Below are positions 16,352 through 24,179 of a DNA stretch of 64,000 nt, piece by piece. The stretch covers positions 152,862 to 216,861 of the forward strand of contig NZ_JAATEN010000010.1 of the NCBI RefSeq assembly GCF_012034935.1, in the 5' to 3' direction. The position numbers and the translations under genes were made by a program. The notes below the pieces were generated by a model, which ran no database searches, was not told the DNA's origin, and saw only the letters and a program-made list of their open reading frames with translations. Every line of letters starts with the position of its first letter. Within the stretch, counting starts at the first letter, position 1. The DNA is from Streptomyces zingiberis (GTDB taxonomy: Bacteria > Actinomycetota > Actinomycetes > Streptomycetales > Streptomycetaceae).

Positions 16352-16902
16352 GCCGGCCGCTGCCGCCCGGCGCGGAGAGCTGGCCGGACCTCCTCCGGGC
16401 CCTGCCGGATTCACCTGCCGAGGCCGTCGTGCTCGTCCAGTGCTCCCCGGGCTGGCTGCGCCCGGAGGCGACGGCGCCGCGCAACGAGATCGACGAGGCC
16501 GTGCTGATGGCCCAGCTCCGGCGGCCGGAGCTGCGGATCGACCGCTTCCTCCTGCACAGTCTGCCGATGGCGGGCGGTCAGGGAGGAGTGGACGCGCCCA
16601 CCGCCGCCCGGCTCGCGGAGGTCCACCAGGACTGGCTGTACCGCATATCCGCCGCCACGGCGCTGCTCTGCCCGGAGGGCCGGGCGGAGCCGCGGGTGCA
16701 TCGCATCATCGTGCAGGGTGATCAGCCGTCGGTGGGGATCCCCGATATGGTCGCGGTGCGCGAGGAGGGCGCCTGGTCCCTCCCGGCCGCCGCCGACGCG
16801 CTCGCCTTGCTGGACCGCGACGGCGCGACCACACCACTGAGCCGATACGACGTCAACCTGGACGGGCCCTTCGGTGACGCCGACCCGTCCGTCCACCTCT
16901 GA
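16348..16902 (+). CDS. Hypothetical protein coupled to the membrane protein, 184 aa
   Basis: Starts at the ATG that overlaps the preceding stop codon by four bases. No signal peptide or membrane segment. It is rich in Leu/Ala/Arg, with a motif-like core AVVLVQCSPGWLRPEA and ETAPRNEIDEAVL-type helices. The middle part (HRIIVQGDQPSVGIPDM) reads as a small alpha/beta domain. I know no function. Translational coupling suggests a cytoplasmic partner of the upstream membrane protein. The zinc deaminase gene follows after 42 bases. Confidence 0.75.
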   Translation: MSRPLPPGAESWPDLLRALPDSPAEAVVLVQCSPGWLRPEATAPRNEIDEAVLMAQLRRPELRIDRFLLHSLPMAGGQGGVDAPTAARLAEVHQDWLYRISAATALLCPEGRAEPRVHRIIVQGDQPSVGIPDMVAVREEGAWSLPAAADALALLDRDGATTPLSRYDVNLDGPFGDADPSVHL

Positions 16903-16944
16903 CCATCCCCCTACCACCGCTACCACCGCTGAGGAGCGAAACCG

Positions 16945-17451
16945 TTGTCCGACAACAGCGCACAGGACGACCGGAAGTTCCTGGAGCAGGCGATCGACGT
17001 CTCCCGTCACGCCTTGGAGGACGAGGGCAAGACGCCGTTCGGCGCTCTGGTCGTCATCGGCGGCGAGGTGGTGGGCGTGGGCACCAGCTCGGTGGTCGAG
17101 CGGCGCGACCCGACCGCCCACGCCGAGGTGATGGCCCTCCGCGCGGCGGGTGAGGCAACCGGCGGGCACCTCTTCGAGAACGGCACGATGTATTCGAGCA
17201 GCGAGCCCTGCCCGATGTGCCTGACAGCCTGCTACTGGGCCCGTGTTCCCCGTCTGGTCTACGCCGCCACCAGTCACGACGTCGCCACCTACGGCTTCGA
17301 GGACCTTCAGTTCTACCGCCAGCTCGCCCGCCCGAACGCGGACCGCACCCTCCTGGCGGAGGCGACCGTCCCCGGTCTCCGGGCGGAGGCGGCGTCGGTC
17401 CTCCGCCAGTGGGCGGAACAGCTCCCGGTCGAGGTGGAACCGAAGTTCTGA
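16945..17451 (+). CDS. Zinc-dependent nucleoside/guanine deaminase-family protein
   Basis: A 168-aa cytidine/deoxycytidylate deaminase-superfamily enzyme, closest in layout to guanine deaminase and tRNA-adenosine-deaminase-like proteins. The zinc-binding motifs are intact: HAE with catalytic E61 (TAHAEVMAL) and the PCxxC pair C89/C92 (SEPCPMC). It would deaminate a purine or nucleoside base in the cytoplasm; the exact substrate cannot be read. The start is TTG, chosen for the GAGGAG site six bases before it and because no ATG or GTG fits as well. It follows the two coupled hypothetical genes on the same strand and may share their transcript. A small hairpin (GAGCC...GGCTC) follows its stop. 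Confidence 0.9.
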   Translation: MSDNSAQDDRKFLEQAIDVSRHALEDEGKTPFGALVVIGGEVVGVGTSSVVERRDPTAHAEVMALRAAGEATGGHLFENGTMYSSSEPCPMCLTACYWARVPRLVYAATSHDVATYGFEDLQFYRQLARPNADRTLLAEATVPGLRAEAASVLRQWAEQLPVEVEPKF

Positions 17452-17491
17452 GCCGGAGGGCTCGCCGCCGTGGCGGTACGAGGGGAGCCGG

Positions 17492-17707
17492 TCAGCGGCC
17501 GAGACCCTCACTTCGCACGGCGGCGACGAACGCGCCCCAGCCGGCCGACGGGAAGGCGAGGGCCGGGCCGCCCGGCCTCTTCGAGTCGCGGACGAGTATC
17601 GCGGGACCGGTGGTGGCACACTCCAGGCACTCGCCGCCAGCCCCGTTGCTGTAGCTGCTCTTACGCCAGCGGAGAGCCGGGGACGTGGACTCGGACGCAG
17701 TGTTCAT
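17492..17707 (-). CDS. DUF397 domain protein, 71 aa
   Basis: A small DUF397 protein of the kind found next to XRE/DUF5753 regulators all over Streptomyces genomes. It shows the family pattern WRKSSYSNGAGGECLEC, then ILVRDSKRPGGPALAF and a terminal WGAFVAAVR. Its ATG overlaps the stop codon of the upstream XRE gene (ATGA), so it is translationally coupled. Members such as BldB-pathway accessory proteins are thought to act with the partner regulator; the mechanism is unclear. Confidence 0.93.
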   Translation of the reverse strand: MNTASESTSPALRWRKSSYSNGAGGECLECATTGPAILVRDSKRPGGPALAFPSAGWGAFVAAVRSEGLGR

Positions 17708-18552
17708 CGGGACAACTCCTCCAGTACGCCTTTGATCAGGTCGGCCGAGCGAGACGGGCTCAACGCGAGGGCCCGTAGGTTGTCGTACGCCTTCGTGTAC
17801 TTCTTCACGTCGTCCACCGTTTCGAGGTAGACCGCGTCCGTCAGCCCGTCCCGGTACACCACGTCGGGGTCCTCCTGCTCGGGAAAACCGAGAATGGAGA
17901 AGGCTCCCGTCGCCGGATAGGTCCCGGCGTCGAACGGCAGAACCTGGAGGGTGACATTCTTCAACGCGCCCGCAGCCAGCATATGTTCGAGCTGTGCGAT
18001 CGTCACCTGCCGGTTGCCGATCACGTGACGCAGGACGCTCTCGTGCACGATGGCCCACAGGTCTGGAGGATTCTCGCGAGTCAGGATGGACTGCCGTTGC
18101 ATCCTGACGTCCACTGCACGCTGAAGGTCATCTCCGGTGAGTTGATCGATGATCCGGTGCAGTTCGGCCGCGTACGCGGGCGTCTGTAGGAGCCCAGGTA
18201 CGACCTCGCACTGGTACTGGCGCAGGCTGGACGCCTCTTGCTCCAGGCCGACGTACACGGAGAACCACTGCGGTACGGCGCTGCCATGGGTGTGCCACCA
18301 CCCCCGCGTCTTGCTGTCCTTGGCGAGTTGCTTGAGGAAGTCGCGCAGCTCATCGGAGGTGTCGTAGAAGCGGCACAGGGCGTCGACATCGGAAGGCTGT
18401 ACGCGGCCGCTCCCCGTCTCCAGCCGGTTGACCTTCGACCCACTCCAGTCCAGAGCCGTGCCCACCTGCTGGCACGTGAGCTTGTTCTCCTCGCGCAGTT
18501 TCTTCAGCTCGATCGCCAGCCTGCGACGCCGTGCCGTTGGTGATCCCGCCAT
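17704..18552 (-). CDS. XRE-family regulator with DUF5753 domain
   Basis: A 282-aa transcription regulator. Residues about 8-70 are an XRE helix-turn-helix (LAIELKKLREENKLTCQQV, SGSKVNRLETGSGRVQPSD). The rest is the DUF5753 sensor-like domain (WFSVYVGLEQEASSLRQYQ, VVPGLLQTPAYAAELH, NVTLQVLPFDAGTYPATGAF). The ATG at 18552 is preceded by AGGAGGG; the frame is open further upstream but without a ribosome site. It forms an operon with the DUF397 gene and is divergent from the HATPase gene at 18732. Such sets act in developmental or antibiotic control in Streptomyces. Confidence 0.93.
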   Translation of the reverse strand: MAGSPTARRRRLAIELKKLREENKLTCQQVGTALDWSGSKVNRLETGSGRVQPSDVDALCRFYDTSDELRDFLKQLAKDSKTRGWWHTHGSAVPQWFSVYVGLEQEASSLRQYQCEVVPGLLQTPAYAAELHRIIDQLTGDDLQRAVDVRMQRQSILTRENPPDLWAIVHESVLRHVIGNRQVTIAQLEHMLAAGALKNVTLQVLPFDAGTYPATGAFSILGFPEQEDPDVVYRDGLTDAVYLETVDDVKKYTKAYDNLRALALSPSRSADLIKGVLEELSR

Positions 18553-18731
18553 CCCGTCCCCTCCTCGTCTTGAGCGTGAGCCTTCCACCCACGGCAAGCC
18601 GAAGGCCAGTTGTGGTCACTCGATGGAGGGAAACCCGGCGTGCACATTGCATGTCCGGATATGCCGACTGCCATGCTCCTCATCGAGCGGCGCTCCGGCT
18701 CGGTGCGCACTCCCCAGATCCGAAGAGGGTG

Positions 18732-19400
18732 ATGGATATGAGCGGTGGCCTCTGCACGACCGCGAACAGCTGGCGACTGGACTTCCTGGCCGAGCCTGCC
18801 GAGGTGCCGGCCCTGCGACGGCTCATCCGACTACAACTTGCGGCGTGGGGCCTGCCGGAGCGGGCTGACATCGGGGAACTCTGCGTCAGCGAATTGGTCT
18901 CCAACGTCATCAAGCACGTGGGGCCAGGGACCCCCACTACCCTCGCGGTCGCCATGACGGGTGGTCGCCTCCGCATCGCCGTACGAGACCCGGCGGACGG
19001 GGCCCTTCCCGTGCTCGCGGATGCCAACAACGAGGCCGAGTCGGGCCGGGGGCTGGCTTTGGTGGCCGCGTTGGTCGACCGGTGGGGCGTCGAGCCGGAT
19101 CCGTCGGGAAAGACGACTTGGTGCGAAGTGAGTACGGGGACTGCCGTTCCCCCGTGCCGTCGCGGCGGTCGACGAACTGACCGAGCGGAAGCCGTACTCC
19201 TCCTCTACGGGGCTGGCAGCCTGCCGGGCGCAGAGGGTGCGTCCCCCTTGGCGACCAGGGTGGCGGAGGAGTCCGCGATCAGCCTGATCGCGGATCTCCT
19301 CCATTGGCTCCGGGGAAACGGCTGGGATTCCGATGATGTAATCGACCGGGCCCAGACGCGATTCGAGGCAACGCTTGAAAGAGCCTCGGCCGCTTGCTGA
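18732..19400 (+). CDS. RsbW-like ATP-binding protein with extra C-terminal domain
   Basis: A 222-aa protein with a GHKL ATPase domain of the anti-sigma/SpoIIAB type (about residues 10-135): N-box CVSELVSNVIKH, G1 IAVRDPADG, G2 ESGRGLALVAALV. It probably binds a partner such as a sigma factor or anti-anti-sigma factor. The last 70 residues (ATRVAEESAISLIADLLHW, NGWDSDDVIDRAQTRFEAT) are an unrelated helical segment that I recall as a separate small protein next to similar ATPases, so this looks like a fusion. The ATG follows GAAGAGGGTG; a second ATG lies two codons on. It is divergent from the XRE/DUF397 operon. Confidence 0.85.
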   Translation: MDMSGGLCTTANSWRLDFLAEPAEVPALRRLIRLQLAAWGLPERADIGELCVSELVSNVIKHVGPGTPTTLAVAMTGGRLRIAVRDPADGALPVLADANNEAESGRGLALVAALVDRWGVEPDPSGKTTWCEVSTGTAVPPCRRGGRRTDRAEAVLLLYGAGSLPGAEGASPLATRVAEESAISLIADLLHWLRGNGWDSDDVIDRAQTRFEATLERASAAC

Positions 19401-19411
19401 AAGCTATGCCG

Positions 19412-20551
19412 TCAACCGCTGGTCGGTTGGCTCGGGAGGGGTTGGGTAACGATCCCTTCATGGACGGCCATCGGAGATCCCGACCAGCCGTCAAGCGTCT
19501 TCCACACCGATGCCACGCCGTGAGTCTCAAGGTATTCGGCGAAGACCCCGACGTCTTCCGTGAAGAGGGCTAGCAAGTGGGGCTTGCTTCCCGCTTCCCC
19601 GTAAAGAAAGTGGCGGTACTCGAAGAGTTGTGCCAGCGCTTCTCTGGCGGCCTTGGTTGGGTTTCCCCGCCTCACGACCTTGGCTTCGACTAGCCATTCG
19701 CTCGAACCTCGCCGCAGTACGAGATCGCGCGGGTGCATACCTTCCGTGATGGGGGTGAACCCGCGTTCCGCTATGTAGGGTCCGAACTCGCTGATCAGCG
19801 TCTCGTGTCTACGTTCTCGGGTCTGGTGCTTTTCCGAAACCTTGGCGATGTAATCGCCATCATTCTTCGGTCGAAAGTTCTCCAGAAGGTCCCCCTGCTG
19901 ATCTACTATTTCCTTGTGGCCGCCCTGGTACTCGACTTCAAGCTGAGTTCCGTCGGTTGGCGGGTCCCAGTACCAAAGGCTCTTCTCGACCGAAGCCGCG
20001 TACTGAAGAATTTCTGCCATGCTCCAGAGGTCGCGCCGGAGTGTGACTTCTGGCGGTAGGCTCTTTATGAGGTAGCGACGCGCGGCCACATTGGCGGATT
20101 CGTAGGCGCGTGCCCGCCACCTTCGTTCCTTGAATTGCGGCTCATCGTGCCAGGATTTGATTATTTCTTGCGGGAGCTTCTTCCGCAAACGTTGAGCGTT
20201 GCGTTCAAGGCGTGCGCGTAGCTCTTCCCCCTTGTTGAGTTCATCCGTGAGTTGAGTGACGCCCTGTTGGAGAGTTAGGGTAACTGATTCCAAATCCGTA
20301 GAGAAAATGTAGGCAAGGTAAAGATCCTCTTTTGGGTTTCTTGTTACATCCGGATCAAAAACTCCGATCCAAGGCGTGGTGTTGGCGTAGCCCTGGCCGC
20401 CGTAACCGGCGATCTCCAACCCGGCTGGCACAACCGCTCTGAGTTCCTTATGTACTGATCGCAGGAGATCCTGCGCGAAAACGCCGGTTCGAGTGCCGTC
20501 TTTGCGGTCATAGGTGGCCGCGATCTGGACGAAGAGGTCATGGAGGTCCAT
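19412..20551 (-). CDS. MrcB-N (DUF3578) protein with PD-(D/E)XK nuclease-like C-terminus
   Basis: A 379-aa protein. The N-terminal half (about residues 1-190) matches the MrcB-type/DUF3578 domain that recognises DNA or modifications in McrBC-like and related restriction proteins: GYANTTPWIGVFDPDVT, then YLAYIFSTDLESVTLTLQQG. The C-terminal part (about 245-370) has a PD-(D/E)XK-like core with D276 and E289-A-K291 (PRDLVLRRGSSEWLVEAKV) and a following helix AAREALAQLFEYRHFLY. No GTPase or helicase gene is adjacent. A self-contained type IV restriction or defence nuclease is the best reading, but no activity is shown. GC content is visibly lower than in its neighbours, which suggests transfer. 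Confidence 0.75.
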   Translation of the reverse strand: MDLHDLFVQIAATYDRKDGTRTGVFAQDLLRSVHKELRAVVPAGLEIAGYGGQGYANTTPWIGVFDPDVTRNPKEDLYLAYIFSTDLESVTLTLQQGVTQLTDELNKGEELRARLERNAQRLRKKLPQEIIKSWHDEPQFKERRWRARAYESANVAARRYLIKSLPPEVTLRRDLWSMAEILQYAASVEKSLWYWDPPTDGTQLEVEYQGGHKEIVDQQGDLLENFRPKNDGDYIAKVSEKHQTRERRHETLISEFGPYIAERGFTPITEGMHPRDLVLRRGSSEWLVEAKVVRRGNPTKAAREALAQLFEYRHFLYGEAGSKPHLLALFTEDVGVFAEYLETHGVASVWKTLDGWSGSPMAVHEGIVTQPLPSQPTSG

Positions 20552-20680
20552 GGCCAGACGCTACGTGCGCTGATCCCCGATCACCAGGGTGCGCGGAAGG
20601 GCTGGTTGGCGATCCGCGTAGTCACGACGGGGGTGGCCGCGAACGATCCTGCGGTCATCGGTGGGGCACGGTCACGGGGA

Positions 20681-21238
20681 TCACCGAGGTCGTAGAAGGT
20701 GGAGGGGAAGATGCTCGGTGTCCCTCGCAAGAACGAGCACGCGACGGCGCCGCCCACCCGGCGGCGGGGTTGCCGTCGTCCGGGCCGAGAGAGTCCCTAC
20801 GCGGACCAGAGATGACAGGCGACCTTGGCCTGTCGCGCGGCGGTCTGTCGCGACCTCGAACCACACCTCTTTCCCTGCCGCCACCGGCCTGCTTCCCCAA
20901 CACGAGGCCAGGGCTTCGACCAGCAGCATTCCCCGGCCGTGTTCCTCGTCGGCGTCGCTGCGGTTGACCATGGGTGACTCGGGGCTCGTGTCCGTCACTT
21001 CGACGCGCAGGCGTTGTCCCGTCCAGCGGAGGACCACGGTGCAGGTGGCGCCGGTGTGGACGATCGCGTTGGTGATCACCTCGCTGGACATCAACTCGAT
21101 GTCCCGTAGGGCGCGCTCGGACAAGGGCACGCCCCACCTCCGCACCACCGTGAGGATGCGCCGTCGTGCCCGTGACGGCGCGCCGAGGTCGGGGGCGACG
21201 CGGAAGCCGTATGGCGTGGGGAGGGGTGCGGGGCGCAT
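20681..21238 (-). CDS. RsbW-like ATP-binding regulatory protein
   Basis: A 185-aa GHKL-fold ATPase of the anti-sigma/SpoIIAB group found in dozens of copies in Streptomyces. It shows the N-box IELMSSEVITNAIVHTG, the G1-like VEVTDTSPESP and the G2 EEHGRGMLLVEAL. The C-terminal 35 residues are a basic tail. The start is the ATG at 21238, preceded by AAAGGACG; upstream extension of the frame lacks a ribosome site. It is divergent from the XRE-TPR gene at 21412, an arrangement repeated elsewhere in this window. Partners are unknown. Confidence 0.88.
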   Translation of the reverse strand: MRPAPLPTPYGFRVAPDLGAPSRARRRILTVVRRWGVPLSERALRDIELMSSEVITNAIVHTGATCTVVLRWTGQRLRVEVTDTSPESPMVNRSDADEEHGRGMLLVEALASCWGSRPVAAGKEVWFEVATDRRATGQGRLSSLVRVGTLSARTTATPPPGGRRRRVLVLARDTEHLPLHLLRPR

Positions 21239-21411
21239 CGTGGCAACGTCCTTTCGGCACTTCGATTGACCGCCTGAGGGTGAGAACCCAGGGTGTACCT
21301 CCAAAAAGGTGCTCAACCAGGTCAGAATGGGGGCTTCCCCGGCGCATCCGTGTGGCACTGCGGGGCGCCAGCAGGGTCTTTCCGGTTGACGGCGATGCGG
21401 AAGGCGGCGTG

Positions 21412-22575
21412 ATGGCGGGCAAGCGGCATGGACTCGTCCAGCAGAGAGCGATGCGCGGTCTCACGCAGGAAGCCCTCGCCGAAATACTGGGCGTTGACCG
21501 TTCCACCGTCGTCCGCTGGGAGGCAGGGCGCTGCGATCCGCAACCCTGGATGCGGCCGCGCTTGGGACGTGCGCTCGGGGTGACCGCGTTCGAACTACAG
21601 AGGTTGTTGTCCTCGCCGTCTGGCGTTGTCCCTCCCGGCCACGCGCGGGCGATTTCCTCGCCGGCTCCGGGGGACGATGAGCCCGGCTCGTGCACCTCGC
21701 TGAGGGAGGATTTCGACAGACTTGTGCGGCGGTATGATCGACTGCCCTCCGCGAGTCTCCTCGTCGAAGCGGGTCAGCGACTCGGAAAGTTTGAACTTCT
21801 GGCGGGTGACGCGCGACGAGGTCGGATGCGACGGGAATTCCTCACCCTTCAGGCGGAGGCTGTCGCCTTTGTGGGGCAGTTGGTCTGGGACGCCTCGGAA
21901 CGGCGGGATCACCAGACCGCCCGCTCGCTCTACACGAGGAGTCTTGACATCGCGCGTCACGTGGGGGACGGCGTGCTGGAAGGGCTGGCTCTGCTCCGGA
22001 TGGGACATGTCGCCTTGTACGGAGTCCGCGACGCCCACGAAGGTCTGCGCTTGTCGCTTTCGGCGGCCCATGCTCCACGAGGGGCGAGCCACGCCCTATC
22101 TGCCGTGGCGCGGCTCCACGCGGGCGAGGCGCACGCGATGCTGGGACAACCGGGTCAGTGTGACGAGGAGTTGGAGAAGGCCGACCGTCACCTTGCGCGG
22201 GTGGACGACTGGGACGCGGCCTTGGACCTGATCTCCCCTGGACAGCGGCACCGTCTCGCAGGGTCCTGCCACCTCTCCCTTGGACGGTACGAACTCGCGG
22301 TACGGGAGTTGGTCGACGCTGCCGCCGAGTTGCCCTCCCATACGAAGTCTCGTTCCATCGTCCTCGGGAATCTCGCCCTGGCTCGGATCCGCCAGGGCGA
22401 GGTGGACGCTGGGACCGCCGCGTTGCGTACAGCGATCGAGGAGTTGGAAGGCACGCGCGGCGGCGGTGGGGTGAGCGTTGTGTTCGGGGCTGTGAGGGAA
22501 TTGCGCCCCTGGTGTCGTATGCCCGAGGTGCAGGATGTGCACGATCGTCTGTTCGCCTTGATGGCGGGCCGGTAA
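21412..22575 (+). CDS. XRE-family regulator with TPR-like sensor domain
   Basis: A 387-aa protein. Residues about 1-65 form an XRE HTH (QRAMRGLTQEALAEILGVD, STVVRWEAGRCDPQPW). The rest is helical with tetratricopeptide-like repeats (RRDHQTARSLYTRSLDIAR, ALLRMGHVALYGVRDAHEG, RHRLAGSCHLSLGRYELAV, VLGNLALARIRQGEVDAGT). Such proteins resemble peptide- or ligand-sensing regulators. GGAAGG precedes the ATG by seven bases. The next gene, a folate-cycle enzyme homologue, starts 19 bases after its stop and is probably co-transcribed. Confidence 0.88.
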   Translation: MAGKRHGLVQQRAMRGLTQEALAEILGVDRSTVVRWEAGRCDPQPWMRPRLGRALGVTAFELQRLLSSPSGVVPPGHARAISSPAPGDDEPGSCTSLREDFDRLVRRYDRLPSASLLVEAGQRLGKFELLAGDARRGRMRREFLTLQAEAVAFVGQLVWDASERRDHQTARSLYTRSLDIARHVGDGVLEGLALLRMGHVALYGVRDAHEGLRLSLSAAHAPRGASHALSAVARLHAGEAHAMLGQPGQCDEELEKADRHLARVDDWDAALDLISPGQRHRLAGSCHLSLGRYELAVRELVDAAAELPSHTKSRSIVLGNLALARIRQGEVDAGTAALRTAIEELEGTRGGGGVSVVFGAVRELRPWCRMPEVQDVHDRLFALMAGR

Positions 22576-22594
22576 GAGGGAGGGACGGAGGAGC

Positions 22595-23329
22595 GTGGGT
22601 ACGGACCAAGACCGGGCCAAGGGCCAGGTGCGTGGCAGAGTCTGGGACGCGCTGATGGAGGCGCGTGCTGTGCGTGACGCGTCGGTGTACGGCCGGATCC
22701 CTGATTTCATAGGCGCCGAGACGGCCGCCGATCTGATCACGCGGCTCCCCTTCTGGCGGGAGGCGCGGTTCGTGAAGGCTGTGCCTGACAGGGCTCAGCG
22801 GCCCGTGCGCGGGCTGGCCCTCGCGGCGGGCAAAGTCGTCTACATGGCTGTGCCGAAGCTCGCCACACCGCGGCCGTTCTATCGACTGGACCCCGCCGAA
22901 CTCCGGATCGCGCCGGACCAGGCAGCGGTGAGCAAGACAGCCGCCGAGGTGGCACCGACGGTTGATGTCGAGCACATGGAACCGGTCGACGTCATCGTCC
23001 TCGGCAGCGTCGCGGTGAACAGGGACGGAGTGCGGATCGGAAAGGGCGCGGGCTACTCCGACCTAGAATTCGCGCTGCTGACGGAGGCCGGGCTGGTCAG
23101 CCCGGAGACGGTCGTCGTCACCACCGTGCACGCCCTCCAAGTCGTAGACGAGGTCATTCCCGCGGGTGAGCACGATGTGGGCGTGGACTACGTCGTGACG
23201 CCAGAGGAGATCATCGCCTGCCCAGCCCCCCACCGTCCCCAAGGGCTCTACTGGGACCGGCTCCCGCCGGAGAAGATCACGGCGATCCCGGCCCTCCGGA
23301 CGCGGCAGGCCGCACGTAACTCCCGGTGA
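22595..23329 (+). CDS. 5-formyltetrahydrofolate cyclo-ligase-family protein
   Basis: A 244-aa cytoplasmic protein of the MTHFS fold, which in the type enzyme converts 5-formyl-THF to 5,10-methenyl-THF with ATP. Family features are GRIPDFIGAETAADLI, LALAAGKVVYMAVPKL, DVIVLGSVAVNRDGVRIG and the ATP/folate loop IGKGAGYSDLEFALL. It is longer than housekeeping MTHFS and belongs to a divergent group in actinobacteria, so the substrate may differ. The GTG start follows GGAGGAG directly. It is downstream of the XRE-TPR regulator, an association I have no explanation for. Confidence 0.85.
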   Translation: MGTDQDRAKGQVRGRVWDALMEARAVRDASVYGRIPDFIGAETAADLITRLPFWREARFVKAVPDRAQRPVRGLALAAGKVVYMAVPKLATPRPFYRLDPAELRIAPDQAAVSKTAAEVAPTVDVEHMEPVDVIVLGSVAVNRDGVRIGKGAGYSDLEFALLTEAGLVSPETVVVTTVHALQVVDEVIPAGEHDVGVDYVVTPEEIIACPAPHRPQGLYWDRLPPEKITAIPALRTRQAARNSR

Positions 23330-23618
23330 TTCCCGCAGCGGGAGGGGTTTTCAGGCGCGGAGGGGCCCGCGTTGAGGAAGCCGAAGGCCCGCGGCCGGGG
23401 CCCGTGGGGGTGGGCGTCCGGTCGCGGGCCGGTCGGGGTCGTGCGTGGAGGTAGCCGGCGGTGCCGGTGTCAGGGTGTGGTGCGTGGGCCCGTGGTGTCG
23501 GGAGTCCGCGGGCCCGGGGCGGGGTGGTGGCGCTCCGCCCGGCCGGTCCGGTTCGTGTGGCCCCCCGCTCGACGCGAAGCGGACGGTGAGCCGGGAGGAG
23601 CGCCGGTCCCCGGGTGGG

Positions 23619-23912
23619 TCAGCGGTTGGTCCACAGGACCCACTGGAGGGCGCCGCTGGCGCACTGGAACTGGTCCCAGTGCCCGCGCTGGATGCCCTCG
23701 TTGCCCGCGAGCACGCAGTTGCCGTACTGCCAGTACTTGCCGCGCAGGACCCAGCCGGGGACCTGCTCCGCCGTCTCGCCCTGGACGGCGGTGACGCGGG
23801 ACCCCGTGGCCGGGGCGGCGCTGGCCTGGACGGCGCCGAGGGCGAGGGCCGCGACGGCCGTCGTCGTGGCGACGATGCCGGCGAGGGCGGTGCGGGTGGT
23901 GGTGAGGTTCAT
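23619..23912 (-). CDS. Small secreted protein with a cysteine pair, 97 aa
   Basis: A Sec signal peptide (TTTRTALAGIVATTTAVAALALGAVQASA-AP) precedes a mature part of about 65 residues containing two Cys (YGNCVLAGN and FQCASGA) and many aromatic residues (GWVLRGKYWQYG, LQWVLWTNR). It has good ribosome-site spacing (AAGGAG, eight bases). It stands alone. It shares the general design of the 83-aa protein at 11831-12082: signal, one potential disulfide, Trp-rich end. Function unknown. Confidence 0.75.
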   Translation of the reverse strand: MNLTTTRTALAGIVATTTAVAALALGAVQASAAPATGSRVTAVQGETAEQVPGWVLRGKYWQYGNCVLAGNEGIQRGHWDQFQCASGALQWVLWTNR

Positions 23913-24179
23913 GGTCCAACTCCTTACGGTTCGCTTGGCCTTGCGTGAGAGATACGCCGGAGCCGGGCGCGCCGTATGACACCCGATCGGGTGAAGCGCG
24001 GTGCGGACACCGGAGGCGCGGAGGGCAGGTGGCCCGCCGAGGAGGAGCCCGCGGGAGGGTCGGGTCCGCCCGGCCCGTCCGGCCCGGTGGCCCCGTCGCC
24101 GGCCCTGCCGCCGGGCGGGTCGCCGCCAAGCCTCGAAAAGCGCGGGCGCGCCGGGCGGGCGCCGCAGTACCCTCCCGCG

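Noticed and set aside
23372..23948. Plus-strand frames opposite and upstream of the small secreted protein at 23619
   Set aside because: Gly/Arg/Trp-rich noise without ribosome site; the minus-strand gene has a clear signal peptide and ribosome site.
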